Assembly: GCF_003814875.1 (NCBI RefSeq)
Contig: NZ_RKQF01000001.1
Location: forward strand, 8,556,001-8,620,000
Length of the DNA stretch: 64,000 bases
Reading direction: 5' to 3'
Source: Streptomyces sp. Ag109_O5-1
GTDB taxonomy: Bacteria; Actinomycetota; Actinomycetes; Streptomycetales; Streptomycetaceae
Part shown: in pieces, positions 7,947 to 16,699 of the stretch
Position numbering within the stretch: position 1 is the first letter of the stretch
Layout of the letters: every line of letters starts with the position of its first letter
Program-made: the position numbers and the translations under genes
The notes under the pieces: generated by a model
What the model saw: only the letters and a program-made list of their open reading frames with translations
What the model was told of the DNA's origin: nothing
Database searches by the model: none

Positions 7947-9335
7947 TCAGTCGTGCGAGTGCAGCGGCTTGCCGGCCAGGGCCAGGTGGGCCTCGCCGAG
8001 CGCCTCGTTCTGCGTCGGGTGGGCGTGGATGAGCTGGGCGACCTCGGTGGGCAGCGCCTCCCAGTTGTAGATCAGCTGGGCCTCGCCGACCTGCTCGCCC
8101 ATGCGGTCGCCGACCATGTGGACGCCGACCACGGCACCGTCCTTCACCTGGACGAGCTTGATCTCGCCGGAGGTGTTGAGGATCTTGCTCTTGCCGTTGC
8201 CCGCCAGGTTGTACTTCAGCGCGACGACCTTGTCCGCACCGTAGATCTCCTTGGCCTTGGCCTCGGTGATGCCGACGGAGGCGACCTCCGGGTGGCAGTA
8301 GGTCACGCGGGGGACACCGTCGTAGTCGATCGGGACGGCCTTCAGACCGGCCAGGCGCTCCGCCACCAGGATGCCCTCGGCGAAGCCGACGTGCGCGAGC
8401 TGGAGGGTCGGGACCAGGTCGCCGACGGCGGAGATGGTCGGGACGTTCGTCCGCATGTACTCGTCGACCAGGACATAGCCGCGGTCCATGGCGACGCCCT
8501 GCTCCTCGTAGCCGAGGTTGGCGGAGACGGGCCCGCGGCCCACCGCCACCAGCAGGATCTCGGCCTCGAACTCCTTGCCGTCGGCGAGGGTGACCTTGAC
8601 GCCGTCGGCGGTGTACTCGGCCTTCTGGAAGAAGGTGCCCAGGTTGAACTTGATGCCGCGCTTGCGGAAGGCGCGCTCAAGAAGCTTGGAGGAGTTCTCG
8701 TCCTCGACCGGGACGAGGTGCTTGAGGCCCTCGATGACGGTGACGTCGGCACCGAAGGACTTCCAGGCGGAGGCGAACTCGACGCCGATGACACCGCCGC
8801 CCAGGATGATCGCGGACTTCGGCACGCGGTCCAGGACGAGGGCGTGGTCGGAGGAGATGATGCGGTTGCCGTCGATCTCCAGGCCCGGCAGCGACTTCGG
8901 CACGGAGCCGGTCGCGAGGAGCACGTGGCGGCCCTGGATGCGCTGGCCGTTCACGTCGACGGAGGTGGGGGAGGAGAGACGCCCCGTGCCCTCGATGTAC
9001 GTCACCTTGCGGGAGGCAATGAGCCCCTGCAGACCCTTGTACAGGCCGGAGATGACACCGTCCTTGTACTTGTGGACGGCCGGCACGTCGATGCCCTCGA
9101 AGGTGGCCTTGACACCGAACTGCTCGCTCTCGCGGGCCTGGTCGGCGATCTCGCCCGCGTGCAGCAGGGCCTTGGTGGGGATGCAACCCCGGTGCAGGCA
9201 GGTACCGCCGACCTTGTCCTTCTCGATCAGGGCGACGTCCAGGCCCAGCTGCGCCCCGCGCAGGGCCGCGGCGTAACCACCGCTACCACCGCCGAGGATC
9301 ACTAGGTCGAAAACGGTGCTGGCGTCGTTCGCCAC
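7947..9335 (-). CDS. lpdA: Dihydrolipoamide dehydrogenase (E3)
   Basis: 462 residues. The FAD-binding GGGSGGYAAALRGAQLG lies at 14-31 and the redox-active disulfide is C46-C51 in GGTCLHRGCIPTK. The NAD-binding segment is ILGGGVIGVEFASAW, and the dimerisation domain ends with the catalytic IHAHPTQNEALGEAH. It reoxidises the dihydrolipoyl groups of E2 with NAD+. I choose the GTG at 9335 (VANDASTVFDLVILG) because a GGAGGA site lies 7-8 bases upstream; the open frame extends further without homology. It is upstream of sucB on the same strand and downstream of pepA, from which it is separated by a 337-bp gap, so it probably has its own promoter. Confidence 0.96.
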   Translation of the reverse strand: MANDASTVFDLVILGGGSGGYAAALRGAQLGLDVALIEKDKVGGTCLHRGCIPTKALLHAGEIADQARESEQFGVKATFEGIDVPAVHKYKDGVISGLYKGLQGLIASRKVTYIEGTGRLSSPTSVDVNGQRIQGRHVLLATGSVPKSLPGLEIDGNRIISSDHALVLDRVPKSAIILGGGVIGVEFASAWKSFGADVTVIEGLKHLVPVEDENSSKLLERAFRKRGIKFNLGTFFQKAEYTADGVKVTLADGKEFEAEILLVAVGRGPVSANLGYEEQGVAMDRGYVLVDEYMRTNVPTISAVGDLVPTLQLAHVGFAEGILVAERLAGLKAVPIDYDGVPRVTYCHPEVASVGITEAKAKEIYGADKVVALKYNLAGNGKSKILNTSGEIKLVQVKDGAVVGVHMVGDRMGEQVGEAQLIYNWEALPTEVAQLIHAHPTQNEALGEAHLALAGKPLHSHD

Positions 9336-9672
9336 GTCACGTCCTCCATGCATGTGCGCCGTACGCCGGTCAACGGCGACCGGTCGGCGGCTGGTGTCCG
9401 GCCGCTCTTCTTCGGCCCTGTGGGTGGGGCCCTGTCCTGCCGAGCCCCATCTTCGCACTTGTCGGAGGTGAACGAGACGCGGGGCCGGGGTGTGAGACAC
9501 CACACGCAGCGCCCCGTCAGGGGCGCGGGGGTCCCCCGGCCGAAGGCTGGGGGAGGAACTGCGCGACAAGCCACGAACCACCCGCAGCCGCCGCACAACC
9601 GAACCCACCGAGCTGTTCGGCGACGGGGCCCTGCACTACCCGCAGGCGAGGCCCCGTCCACAAAACCCGACG
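9336..9672. other. Intergenic region pepA-lpd
   Basis: No gene is recognised in these 337 bp. The half nearest lpd should hold its promoter. The half nearest pepA holds a copy of the dispersed GC-rich element (annotated separately), placed just past the pepA stop codon. Confidence 0.6.
9511..9602 (+). repeat. Dispersed GC-rich intergenic element, copy 1
   Basis: The core reads GCCCCGTCAGGGGCGCGGGG, then a variable part, then AACTGCGCGACAAGCCACGA and a run of ACCCGC-type sequence. The first part folds as a GCCCC/GGGGC hairpin. The same layout is found in four other intergenic regions of this window (about 20450, 39125, 40599 and 45409). Here it lies 3' of pepA and could act in termination. 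Confidence 0.75.
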
Positions 9673-11196
9673 TCAGCCGAGGTCGCCGGCCGCGGTCAGC
9701 TCGGCCAGCCGCACCAGCGTCCGCACCGCCGACCCCGTGCCGCCCTTCGGCGTGTACCCGAACGGCCCGCCCTCGTTGAACGCGGGCCCCGCGATGTCGA
9801 GGTGCGCCCAGGTGATCCCCTCACCCACGAACTCGCGCAGGAACAGTCCGGCGACCAGCCCGCCGCCCATCCGCTCACCCATGTTCGCGATGTCGGCCGT
9901 GGCCGAATCCATCCCCTTGCGCAGGTGCTCCGGCAGCGGCATCGGCCACGCCGGCTCGCCCACCTCCTCCGCGGCCTCGTGCACCGTGGAACGGAACGCG
10001 TCGTCGTTCGCCATGACGCCGAACGTCCGGCTGCCCAGCGCCAGCATCATCGCGCCGGTCAGCGTCGCCACGTCCACGATCGCGTCCGGCTTCTCCGCCG
10101 ACGCCGCCCACAGCGCGTCGGCGAGCACCAGCCGCCCCTCCGCGTCCGTGTTGAGCACCTCGACCGTCTTGCCGCTGTACATGCGCAGCACGTCGCCCGG
10201 CCGCACCGCGGACCCGGACGGCATGTTCTCGGCCAGCGCCAGCCACCCGGTCACATTGACCTCGAGACCGAGCCGCGCCGCCGCGACGACGGCCGCGAAG
10301 ACCGCCGCCGCCCCGCTCATGTCGCACTTCATCGTCTCGTTGTGGCCGGCCGGCTTGAGGGAGATACCGCCCGAGTCGTAGGTGATGCCCTTGCCGACGA
10401 AGGCGAGGTGCTTGTCCGCCTTGGCGTGCGTGTACGACAGCTTCACCAGCCGCGGCGTCGCCGCCGAGCCGCCGCCGACGCCGAGGATGCCGCCGTAGCC
10501 GCCCTTGGTGAGTGCCTTGTCGTCGAGCACCTGGATCTTGATCCCGTGCTCCTTGGCCGCCTCCTGCGCGATGCCCGCGAAGATGGCAGGCGTGAGGTCG
10601 TTCGGCGGGGTGTTGATCAGGTCACGGGCGCGGTTGAGCTCCTCGGAGACGGCCGTGGCGCGGGCCGCGGCCGCCTTGTGGGCCGCGTCCCGCGGCTTGC
10701 CGCCGAGCAGCGCGGCCTCGGCGAGCGGCGCCTTGCCGTTCTTCGCCTTCGGGTCCTTGCCGTTGTCCTTGTAGGTGTCGAAGGAGTACGCGCCGAGCAG
10801 TACGCCCTCGGCGATGGCGCCGACGGCGGCCGCGTCCTCGACGGGCAGCGCGAAGGCCGCCTTCTTCGCCCCGGTCAGCGCGCGGGCGGCGACACCGGCC
10901 GCCTTGCGCAGCGCCTCCGCCGGGTAGTCGCGGTCCTCGGGCTCGGCGCCCAGGCCCACCGCGATGACCAGCGGTGCCTTGAAGCCCGCCGGGGAGGGCA
11001 GCTTCGTCAGTTCGCCCTCGGCACCCGAGGCACCGAGGGTCTCCAGGACGCCGGCGAGCTTGCCGTCGTAGGCCTCGTTCACGGCCTCTGCGCCCGGCGC
11101 TACGACCGGGCCCTTGGCGCCCTTGGCGACACCGATCACGATCGCGTCGGCCCGGAGGCCGGGCGCCGCTGAGGTGCTGAGAGTGAGAGCAGTCAC
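9673..11196 (-). CDS. pepA: Leucyl aminopeptidase, M17 family
   Basis: 507 residues with the M17 fold: a divergent N-terminal domain to about 170 and a catalytic domain beyond. The metal and active-site motifs are visible: VGKGITYDSGGISLKP (Lys and Asp ligands), NTDAEGRLVLADAL (the family signature, with metal ligands Asp and Glu and the catalytic Arg), and DVATLTGAMM. It removes N-terminal amino acids from peptides in the cytoplasm as a hexamer with two zinc/manganese ions per subunit. The start is GTG at 11196 (the ribosome site is weak, GGAAG farther than usual). It is monocistronic, divergent from the GH114-like gene. Confidence 0.95.
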   Translation of the reverse strand: MTALTLSTSAAPGLRADAIVIGVAKGAKGPVVAPGAEAVNEAYDGKLAGVLETLGASGAEGELTKLPSPAGFKAPLVIAVGLGAEPEDRDYPAEALRKAAGVAARALTGAKKAAFALPVEDAAAVGAIAEGVLLGAYSFDTYKDNGKDPKAKNGKAPLAEAALLGGKPRDAAHKAAAARATAVSEELNRARDLINTPPNDLTPAIFAGIAQEAAKEHGIKIQVLDDKALTKGGYGGILGVGGGSAATPRLVKLSYTHAKADKHLAFVGKGITYDSGGISLKPAGHNETMKCDMSGAAAVFAAVVAAARLGLEVNVTGWLALAENMPSGSAVRPGDVLRMYSGKTVEVLNTDAEGRLVLADALWAASAEKPDAIVDVATLTGAMMLALGSRTFGVMANDDAFRSTVHEAAEEVGEPAWPMPLPEHLRKGMDSATADIANMGERMGGGLVAGLFLREFVGEGITWAHLDIAGPAFNEGGPFGYTPKGGTGSAVRTLVRLAELTAAGDLG

Positions 11197-11523
11197 GGTG
11201 GTGGAATCTCGCTTCCGATGTTGAGTTGCTGTGGCCGAGCGGGTGGGTCGACCGGGCCCGGGAAGCGACCCTAGGTGTGGCCTCAGGGCGCGTTGCGACC
11301 GGGGCCTTCACCCTGTCGGCGAACACCTGGGACGAGCCTACGCGTGTGTATGCGTTCGCTCATTCCTACGGCCGTTCACCTGAGGGTGGCGTCGTCGCCA
11401 TTTCCGGCCCATCCCCACCGGCGGGCCGGGGCACACTCGTGGCGTTCAGGGCCGTGCGCCGCGCGGTCCCCGGGATGGGAGATCATCCTGGGGTACCTCG
11501 CCGAACACCCTGGAGCCCGCCCG
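11197..11523. promoter_or_regulatory. Divergent intergenic region pepA / GH114-like gene
   Basis: These 327 bp separate two divergent genes and must hold both promoters. I saw no gene and no convincing operator or hairpin in it. Confidence 0.5.
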
Positions 11524-12297
11524 GTGATACCCCGCACCATGCCTCTGCTCGCCCTTCTTGCACTGCTCGCCGGCTGCACCCAGGCCTCGGAGGGGTCCGG
11601 GCGCTGGCAGCCCGAGCCCGGGGTCAGCTGGCAGTGGCAGCTGAGCGGCCGTGTCGACACCTCCGTCAAGGCGTCCGTCTACGACATCGACGGCTTCGAC
11701 CAGTCGAAGGCGACCGTCGCCGCACTGCACCGCGACGGCCGCAAGGTCATCTGCTACCTCTCCACCGGCGCCTGGGAGGACTGGCGCCCGGACGCGAAGA
11801 AGTTCCCCGGCTCGGTACTGGGGCGCGGCAACGGCTGGGAGGGCGAGCGCTGGCTCGACATCCGCCGTACGGACGTCCTGAAGCCATTGCTGACGTCCCG
11901 TCTCGACATGTGCAGGGACAAGGGATTCGACGCGGTGGAGCCCGACAACATGGACGGCTACAAGAACCGCACCGGTTTCCCCCTGAAGGCGGTCGACCAG
12001 CTCCGCTACAACAGGCTCGTCGCCCGACTCGCCCACGACCGGGGCATGTCGGTGGGCCTGAAGAACGACCTGGACCAAATACCGCAGCTGGTGGGGGACT
12101 TCGACTTCGCGGTGAACGAGCAGTGCGCCCAGTACGGCGAGTGCGACGACCTGAAGCCGTTCATCGAGGCGGACAAGGCGGTCTTCCACGTGGAGTACGA
12201 ACTGCCGACGAGCAAGTTCTGCGCCGAGTCACGGAAGTTGAGGCTGAGCTCGCTGGAGAAGAAGTACGAACTGGGGGTGTGGCGCAAAACCTGCTGA
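11524..12297 (+). CDS. Secreted lipoprotein, GH114-like (endo-alpha-1,4-polygalactosaminidase family)
   Basis: 257 residues. A short lipoprotein signal (IPRTMPLLALLALLAGC, lipidation at C18) precedes a TIM-barrel domain of the DUF297/GH114 type. Recognisable family stretches are WQWQLSG near the start, YDIDGFD, VICYLSTGAWEDWRPD, WLDIR, the acidic FDAVEPDNMDGY and GLKNDLDQ. Family members cleave or are proposed to cleave alpha-1,4-galactosamine polymers; the substrate here is unproven. I start at GTG 11524, which has a GGAG 8-9 bases upstream; ATG 11539 is an alternative. It is transcribed alone and is convergent with cobS, whose stop codon is only 6 bp away. Confidence 0.85.
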   Translation: MIPRTMPLLALLALLAGCTQASEGSGRWQPEPGVSWQWQLSGRVDTSVKASVYDIDGFDQSKATVAALHRDGRKVICYLSTGAWEDWRPDAKKFPGSVLGRGNGWEGERWLDIRRTDVLKPLLTSRLDMCRDKGFDAVEPDNMDGYKNRTGFPLKAVDQLRYNRLVARLAHDRGMSVGLKNDLDQIPQLVGDFDFAVNEQCAQYGECDDLKPFIEADKAVFHVEYELPTSKFCAESRKLRLSSLEKKYELGVWRKTC

Positions 12298-12303
12298 CGC
12301 CGG

Positions 12304-13095
12304 TCAGCCGAGGCAGAGAACGACCAGCGCGGTCGTCGCCGCCGTCTCGGCGAGCGCCCCGAACACATCCCCGGTGACCCCGCCGAACCGCCGCCTGCAG
12401 TGCCGTAGCAGCACGTCGGTCGCCATCTCCGCGCCGACCACCGCGAGCAGCGCCCGCAGACTCTCGCCGGCCCCGATCGCCGCCCCCGCGCCCGCCGCGG
12501 CCGCCATCACCGCGACCGTGACCAACGAGGCCCCCACCTTCGGCACCACCCCCGCGACCGCCGCCCCCAGCCCCTCCGGCCGGGCGGCGGGGACCCCGTC
12601 CACCGCGGCCAGTGTCAGCGCCAGCCGCGCCACCGTCCCCGAGACGACCGCGGCAAGCGCCCCCCGCTGCCACGAGTCGCCGTACGCCTGGGCCAGCGCG
12701 GCCACCTGCCCGAGCAGGACGAGGAGGAGCGTGATCACCCCGAACGGTCCGATGTCCGACTGCTTCATGATCCGCAGGGCGTCCTCCGCGGGCTTGCCGC
12801 TGCCCAGCCCGTCGGCCGTGTCGGCGAGGCCGTCCAGGTGCAACCCCCGGGTGAGCACGGCCGGTAGCGCGACGGCGGCGACCGCGGCCAGCAGCGCACT
12901 CGCACCGGCCAGCAGCAGCAGCGCACCGGCCGTGCCCGCGCAGACGCCGACCGCGAGACCGGCCAGCGGAGCGCACAGCATGCCGCCGCGGGCCGCCTCG
13001 CGGTCCCAGCGGGTCACCTTCACGGGGAACACGGTGAGGGTGCCGAAGGCGAAGCGGAGGCCGTCCGGCCAGGGAGTCGCAGAGGTCGCAGCCAC
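12304..13095 (-). CDS. cobS: Adenosylcobinamide-GDP ribazoletransferase (cobalamin synthase)
   Basis: 263 residues with about six membrane segments. The family signature LHLDGLADTADGLGS, with its acidic Mg-binding residues, lies at about residues 83-98, and R/K-rich loops follow. CobS joins adenosylcobinamide-GDP to alpha-ribazole (phosphate), the last step of the nucleotide loop pathway, at the membrane. The start is GTG 13095 (MAATSATPWPDGLRFAFG as translated). Its partner enzymes CobT and CobU are encoded at 17 and 20 kb on the same strand but are not contiguous with it. No cobalamin riboswitch was found upstream. Confidence 0.93.
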   Translation of the reverse strand: MAATSATPWPDGLRFAFGTLTVFPVKVTRWDREAARGGMLCAPLAGLAVGVCAGTAGALLLLAGASALLAAVAAVALPAVLTRGLHLDGLADTADGLGSGKPAEDALRIMKQSDIGPFGVITLLLVLLGQVAALAQAYGDSWQRGALAAVVSGTVARLALTLAAVDGVPAARPEGLGAAVAGVVPKVGASLVTVAVMAAAAGAGAAIGAGESLRALLAVVGAEMATDVLLRHCRRRFGGVTGDVFGALAETAATTALVVLCLG

Positions 13096-13221
13096 CGGCG
13101 AAGGTTACCCGGTAGTCAGGAAGGGCCGTGTCCCGGCCGGGCGTCGGCCCGCCTTCAGGCGCGCCCCGAACAGGATCTGACCAAGCCTCCGCCGGACTTC
13201 GGCCGGGGATAAAGTGCGCAC

Positions 13222-13989
13222 ATGGGGCACTGGTTGGAACGGAACATCATCGAGCCCGGCAAACTCCCGCTGCTGCTCGCCCTGACCGCCTTCGTCCTGA
13301 CCTTCGTGATCACGCGGGTCATCACCCGGCTGATCCGGGCCGGAAGGGGCCCGTTCGGCAATGTGAAGGCGGGCGGGCTGCACATCCACCACGTGGTCCC
13401 CGGGGTCGTCCTGATCATCGTCGGCGGCTTCGGCGCGGTCGCCAGCGCCCGCCAGGGCTTCGGCGCGGCCCTCGCCGCGATCGTCTTCGGGATCGGCGCG
13501 GGGCTCGTGCTCGACGAGTTCGCGCTGATCCTGCACCTCGACGACGTCTACTGGACCGAGGAGGGCCGCAAGAGCGTCGAGGCCGTCGTCATCACCGCCG
13601 CGCTGGTCGGGCTGCTGCTCGCCGGGTTCTCCCCGTTCGGCGTCAACGACCTCTCGGCCGACGAACTCCAGAGCCGGGGGACCGTCATCGCCAACATCGT
13701 GGCGAACTTCGCCTTCTCGCTGGTCGCCCTGAGCAAGGGCAAGACCCGCACCGCGATCTTCGGCGTGGTCGTCCCGCTGGTCGCGATCGTCGGCGCGGTC
13801 CGGCTGGCCCGCCCCGGCTCGGCCTGGTCCCGCCGCTTCTACGCCAACCGCCCGCGCGCCCGGGCCAGGTCCGGACTGCGCGCCTACCACCACGACCGCC
13901 GCTGGGCCGGGCTCACCCGGACCCTTCAGGACTGGATCGGCGGCAAGCCCGACCGCCCCGAGCCGGCCCGGCTGCCCGGCCGCCGGTGA
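13222..13989 (+). CDS. Integral membrane protein of unknown function
   Basis: 255 residues beginning MGHWLERNIIEPGKLPLLL, with about five or six membrane segments (17-36, 55-75, 80-100, 122-142, 155-175, 180-198). A conserved-looking KAGGLHIHHVVPGV at about 50-63 and the acidic LDEFALILHLDDVYW at about 97-111 would lie on the same side of the membrane and resemble metal-binding residues, but no function can be assigned. The C-terminus is Arg/Pro-rich. Its last 64 bp overlap the end of the convergent gene at 13926-14651. It is preceded by a GGGG-type ribosome site. Confidence 0.8.
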   Translation: MGHWLERNIIEPGKLPLLLALTAFVLTFVITRVITRLIRAGRGPFGNVKAGGLHIHHVVPGVVLIIVGGFGAVASARQGFGAALAAIVFGIGAGLVLDEFALILHLDDVYWTEEGRKSVEAVVITAALVGLLLAGFSPFGVNDLSADELQSRGTVIANIVANFAFSLVALSKGKTRTAIFGVVVPLVAIVGAVRLARPGSAWSRRFYANRPRARARSGLRAYHHDRRWAGLTRTLQDWIGGKPDRPEPARLPGRR

Positions 13990-14651
13990 CCGTACCGGTT
14001 CCGCAGCCGCCGGCCCGCCACCACCGCCCCGCCCAGCGCCGCCACGCCCACGATGGCCGCCAGATGCTCCTTGCCGGCGAGGTTCTCCTTCACCCCCACC
14101 TCGACCGCCATCGCCGCCGCCACGGCGCCCGCGGTGACATAGGCGCCGTAGCGCCAGCCCAGGTAGAGCGCGATACCGACGACGGCGGCCGACGGCCCGG
14201 TGTCCACGACCCTCGCGTCCGAGGCGGGCAGCCCCAGCGGACTGCCCGGGCCGAGCGAGATGCCGAGGCGGGCGTACAGCGTCCCGGCGAGTGTCGCCAC
14301 GTACGCGATGGTCAGGGTCCGCCACCAGCCCAGGCACACCTCGGCGATGCCGAACACGACCAGGATCTGCGCCAGCGCACCCCACACCGGCAGATCCAGC
14401 GCCGGCACGAACAGCGACAGCGGGGTGCGCAGCAGCGCCAGCCAGAGCGGGTCCTGGGCGCGGACCGCCCCGATGTTCTCCACGAACCGGTAGCCCCACG
14501 GCTGGTTCTGGGCGAACTGCAGCAACGTCGTCAGGCACACCGCCGTGACCGCCATCGGCACCGCCCGCAGCCGCAGCTTCAGCAGCGGACCGCGCACGGT
14601 GGCGTGCAGCAGACCCCACTCGGTGCGGGCCCAGCGGGCGATCGACTTCAT
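13926..14651 (-). CDS. Rhomboid-like integral membrane protein
   Basis: 241 residues with about five membrane segments. Its layout (VWGALAQILVVFGIAEVCLGW, then LAGTLYARLG and GPSAAVVGIALYLGWRYG) resembles the rhomboid-like proteins found next to MprF-like genes in actinobacteria. The typical GxSG serine motif of active rhomboids is replaced by DTGPSAAVVG, so proteolytic activity is uncertain. The C-terminal tail is basic and overlaps the convergent gene by 64 bp. It starts at ATG 14651 with a GAGGA site and lies 52 bp after the DUF2156 gene, so the two are likely co-transcribed; tandem 14-bp repeats fill the gap. Confidence 0.75.
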   Translation of the reverse strand: MKSIARWARTEWGLLHATVRGPLLKLRLRAVPMAVTAVCLTTLLQFAQNQPWGYRFVENIGAVRAQDPLWLALLRTPLSLFVPALDLPVWGALAQILVVFGIAEVCLGWWRTLTIAYVATLAGTLYARLGISLGPGSPLGLPASDARVVDTGPSAAVVGIALYLGWRYGAYVTAGAVAAAMAVEVGVKENLAGKEHLAAIVGVAALGGAVVAGRRLRNRYGHRRPGSRAGSGRSGLPPIQS

Positions 14652-14660
14652 GCGGTGGTC

Positions 14661-14713
14661 CTCATCCGTGGGCTCTCATCCGTGGGCTCTCATCCGTGGG
14701 TTCTCATCCGTGC
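14661..14713. repeat. 14-bp tandem repeat, about four copies
   Basis: Copies of CTCATCCGTGGGCT begin at 14661, 14675, 14689 and 14703. The array fills the gap between the DUF2156 gene and the rhomboid-like gene. The last copy contributes the final codons and stop of the DUF2156 protein (RRHLDTHG). Because 14 is not a multiple of three, a change in copy number would alter that C-terminus slightly and move the next gene's ribosome site. Confidence 0.9.
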
Positions 14714-16494
14714 GTGTCCAGGTGCCGACGGCGCACCCACTTCGGCAGCCCCGGCGCCGCGGTCCCCAGGAACCCCTCCGCACGGGCCGACGCGAGGCCG
14801 ATGCGCGGCAGGTCCGCGCTCTTCTCGAAGAGCAGGAACCGGGGCTCCCAGATGGGCCGGTACTTGGCGTTGGCCCGGTACAGGGACTCGATCTGCCACC
14901 ACCGGGAGAAGAAGCTCAGCAAGGACCTCCACAGCCGCAGCACCGGCCCCGCGCCGAGACGCGCACCACGTTCGAAGACCGACCGGAACATCGCGAAGTT
15001 GAGCGAGACCTGGGTGATCCGGATGTCCTCGGCACGGCGCAGCAGCTCGATGACCATGAACTCCATCAGCCCGTTGTCGGAGTCCCGGTCCCGGCGCATG
15101 AGGTCGAGGGAGAGCCCGCCCGGCCCCCACGGCACGAAGGACAGCAGGGCCCGCAGCTCGCCGTTCTCGTCGGTGCACTCCAGCATCACGCACTGCCCGT
15201 CCCGGGAGTCCCCGAGCCGCCCCAGCGCCATGCTGAACCCGCGCTCGGTCGCCCCGTCCCGCCAGTCGTCGGCCCGCCGGATCAGATACGACATCTCGTC
15301 AGCCGGGATGTCCTCGTGCCGGCGGATCCGTACCGAGTACCCCGCCCGCCCGACCCGGTTGTGGGCCTGCCGGACGGTGCGCATGGCCCGCCCCTCCAGC
15401 GTGAACTCGGCGACCTCGACGATCGCCTCGTCGCCGAGCTCCAGGGCGTCCAGCCCGTGCCGCGCGTACACGGTCCCGGCCTCCTCTCCGGCGCCCATCA
15501 CCGCCGGGATCCACCCGTGCGCCCGGGCCTCGCTCAGCCACGGCACGATCGCCCCCGGCCAGGCCTCCGGATCCCCGATCGGATCCCCGGAGGCGAGGCT
15601 CACCCCGCCCACCACCCGGTACGCCACCGCCGCCTTCCCGGTGGGCGACCACACGACGCTCTTCTCCCGGCGCAGCGCGAAGTACCCGAGGGAGTCCCGC
15701 TCCCCGTGCCGCTCCAGCAGCACCCGCAGCCGCTTCTCGTCGTCCTCGGTGAGCGGGTCGACGGCGCGGCGGGAGCGGAAGGCGGCGTAGAGCACGGTGA
15801 GGACGAGGAGCGTGCTGAGCACGTTGACGACGACGTTCACCCAGTTGGGCGGTGCGATGTACGGGAACCGGGAGGGGTCGGCGGCGACCGACACCAGGCG
15901 CAGGGTGCCGTAGTGCCAGCGCTCCGCGAACGTCGAACGCGCGGCGTGCGGGGCCTGGTTGGTGACGGTCACGAGGAGGGCGGCGAACAGCGAGGCGAGG
16001 AGCCCGCCGCCGACGGCGACGGTGGCGGCGAGGCGGGGGTTGGACCGGTCGCCCTTGGCGTAGAACTCCCGCCGGCCGACCAGCAGTGCGCCCACGAACG
16101 CGGCGGTCAGCGCGATCGAGATCCAGTTCTGCGCGTACCGCCGGATCTCCGGGAAGGCCATGGCGAACGCGAACAGTGCGAGGAACAGCCCGCTCAGTAC
16201 GAGGTTGAGGATCCAGGCGGCCCGCTTCCGCCGCCGCATGGTGATGGCGAGGAACGCGGTGAACACGCCGGAGGCGAAGCCGGCCGTCAGCAGGTACGGC
16301 GTGAAGAAGTTCTCCTGGTTGTGCCGCCGTACGTCCTGACCCAACGACACCCACACCGCGCTGAGGAAGTTGACGAAGGCGACGACCCGCAAGTACCACA
16401 CGGCGAAGGCGGCGGCCCGCTGGGAAACCCCGCTGCCCTGCCGCCCCGGCTCACGTCCATCACACTGCTCCACGGCAATTCGGGCATCTCCCAT
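14704..16494 (-). CDS. Phosphatidylglycerol lysyltransferase-like protein (MprF/LPG-synthase C-terminal domain, DUF2156)
   Basis: 596 residues. The N-terminal ~250 residues hold about six membrane segments. The C-terminal part (about 270-575) is the DUF2156 GNAT-like domain of aminoacyl-phosphatidylglycerol synthases: LGYFALRREKSVVWSPTGKAAV, then VASGDPIGD-type sequence (SLASGDPIGDPEAWP), GDEAIVEVAEFTLEGRAMRTVRQ and LLSFVPWGPGGLSLDLMRR. Such enzymes transfer an amino acid from aminoacyl-tRNA to a lipid and lower the membrane's negative charge. No lysyl-tRNA synthetase domain is attached, unlike LysX. The start at 16494 lacks a clear ribosome site, so the true start may be internal. Confidence 0.85.
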   Translation of the reverse strand: MGDARIAVEQCDGREPGRQGSGVSQRAAAFAVWYLRVVAFVNFLSAVWVSLGQDVRRHNQENFFTPYLLTAGFASGVFTAFLAITMRRRKRAAWILNLVLSGLFLALFAFAMAFPEIRRYAQNWISIALTAAFVGALLVGRREFYAKGDRSNPRLAATVAVGGGLLASLFAALLVTVTNQAPHAARSTFAERWHYGTLRLVSVAADPSRFPYIAPPNWVNVVVNVLSTLLVLTVLYAAFRSRRAVDPLTEDDEKRLRVLLERHGERDSLGYFALRREKSVVWSPTGKAAVAYRVVGGVSLASGDPIGDPEAWPGAIVPWLSEARAHGWIPAVMGAGEEAGTVYARHGLDALELGDEAIVEVAEFTLEGRAMRTVRQAHNRVGRAGYSVRIRRHEDIPADEMSYLIRRADDWRDGATERGFSMALGRLGDSRDGQCVMLECTDENGELRALLSFVPWGPGGLSLDLMRRDRDSDNGLMEFMVIELLRRAEDIRITQVSLNFAMFRSVFERGARLGAGPVLRLWRSLLSFFSRWWQIESLYRANAKYRPIWEPRFLLFEKSADLPRIGLASARAEGFLGTAAPGLPKWVRRRHLDTHG

Positions 16495-16583
16495 GGAGAG
16501 GGATCATATGGGCGTCTCCGTGGCGAACCCTGCCATCCAAGCCGACGCCACCACGTCTCCAACCCCGCTTTTTGCCCAACACC

Positions 16584-16679
16584 CGCCTCACCCGAGGGTT
16601 ACCTTCTCCACGGCCCGCCTCACCCGAGGGCTGCCCTCTCCACGGCCCGCCTCACCGGAGGGCTGTCTTCTTCAGGCCG
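16584..16679. repeat. 32-bp tandem repeat, three copies
   Basis: Units begin at 16584, 16616 and 16648, each starting CGCCTCACC(C/G)GAGGG and most ending TCTCCACGGCC. The third is more diverged. Non-coding. Confidence 0.8.
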
Positions 16680-16699
16680 CCTCGCCCGCGGGTCCCCTC

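Noticed and set aside
11275..11523. N-terminal extension of the GH114-like protein
   Set aside because: The open frame continues upstream, but the lipoprotein signal begins at 11524 and the extension looks like promoter DNA.
13105..14619. Minus-strand Gly/Arg-rich frame spanning two membrane-protein genes
   Set aside because: Out-of-frame shadow of both genes with no signal or domain.
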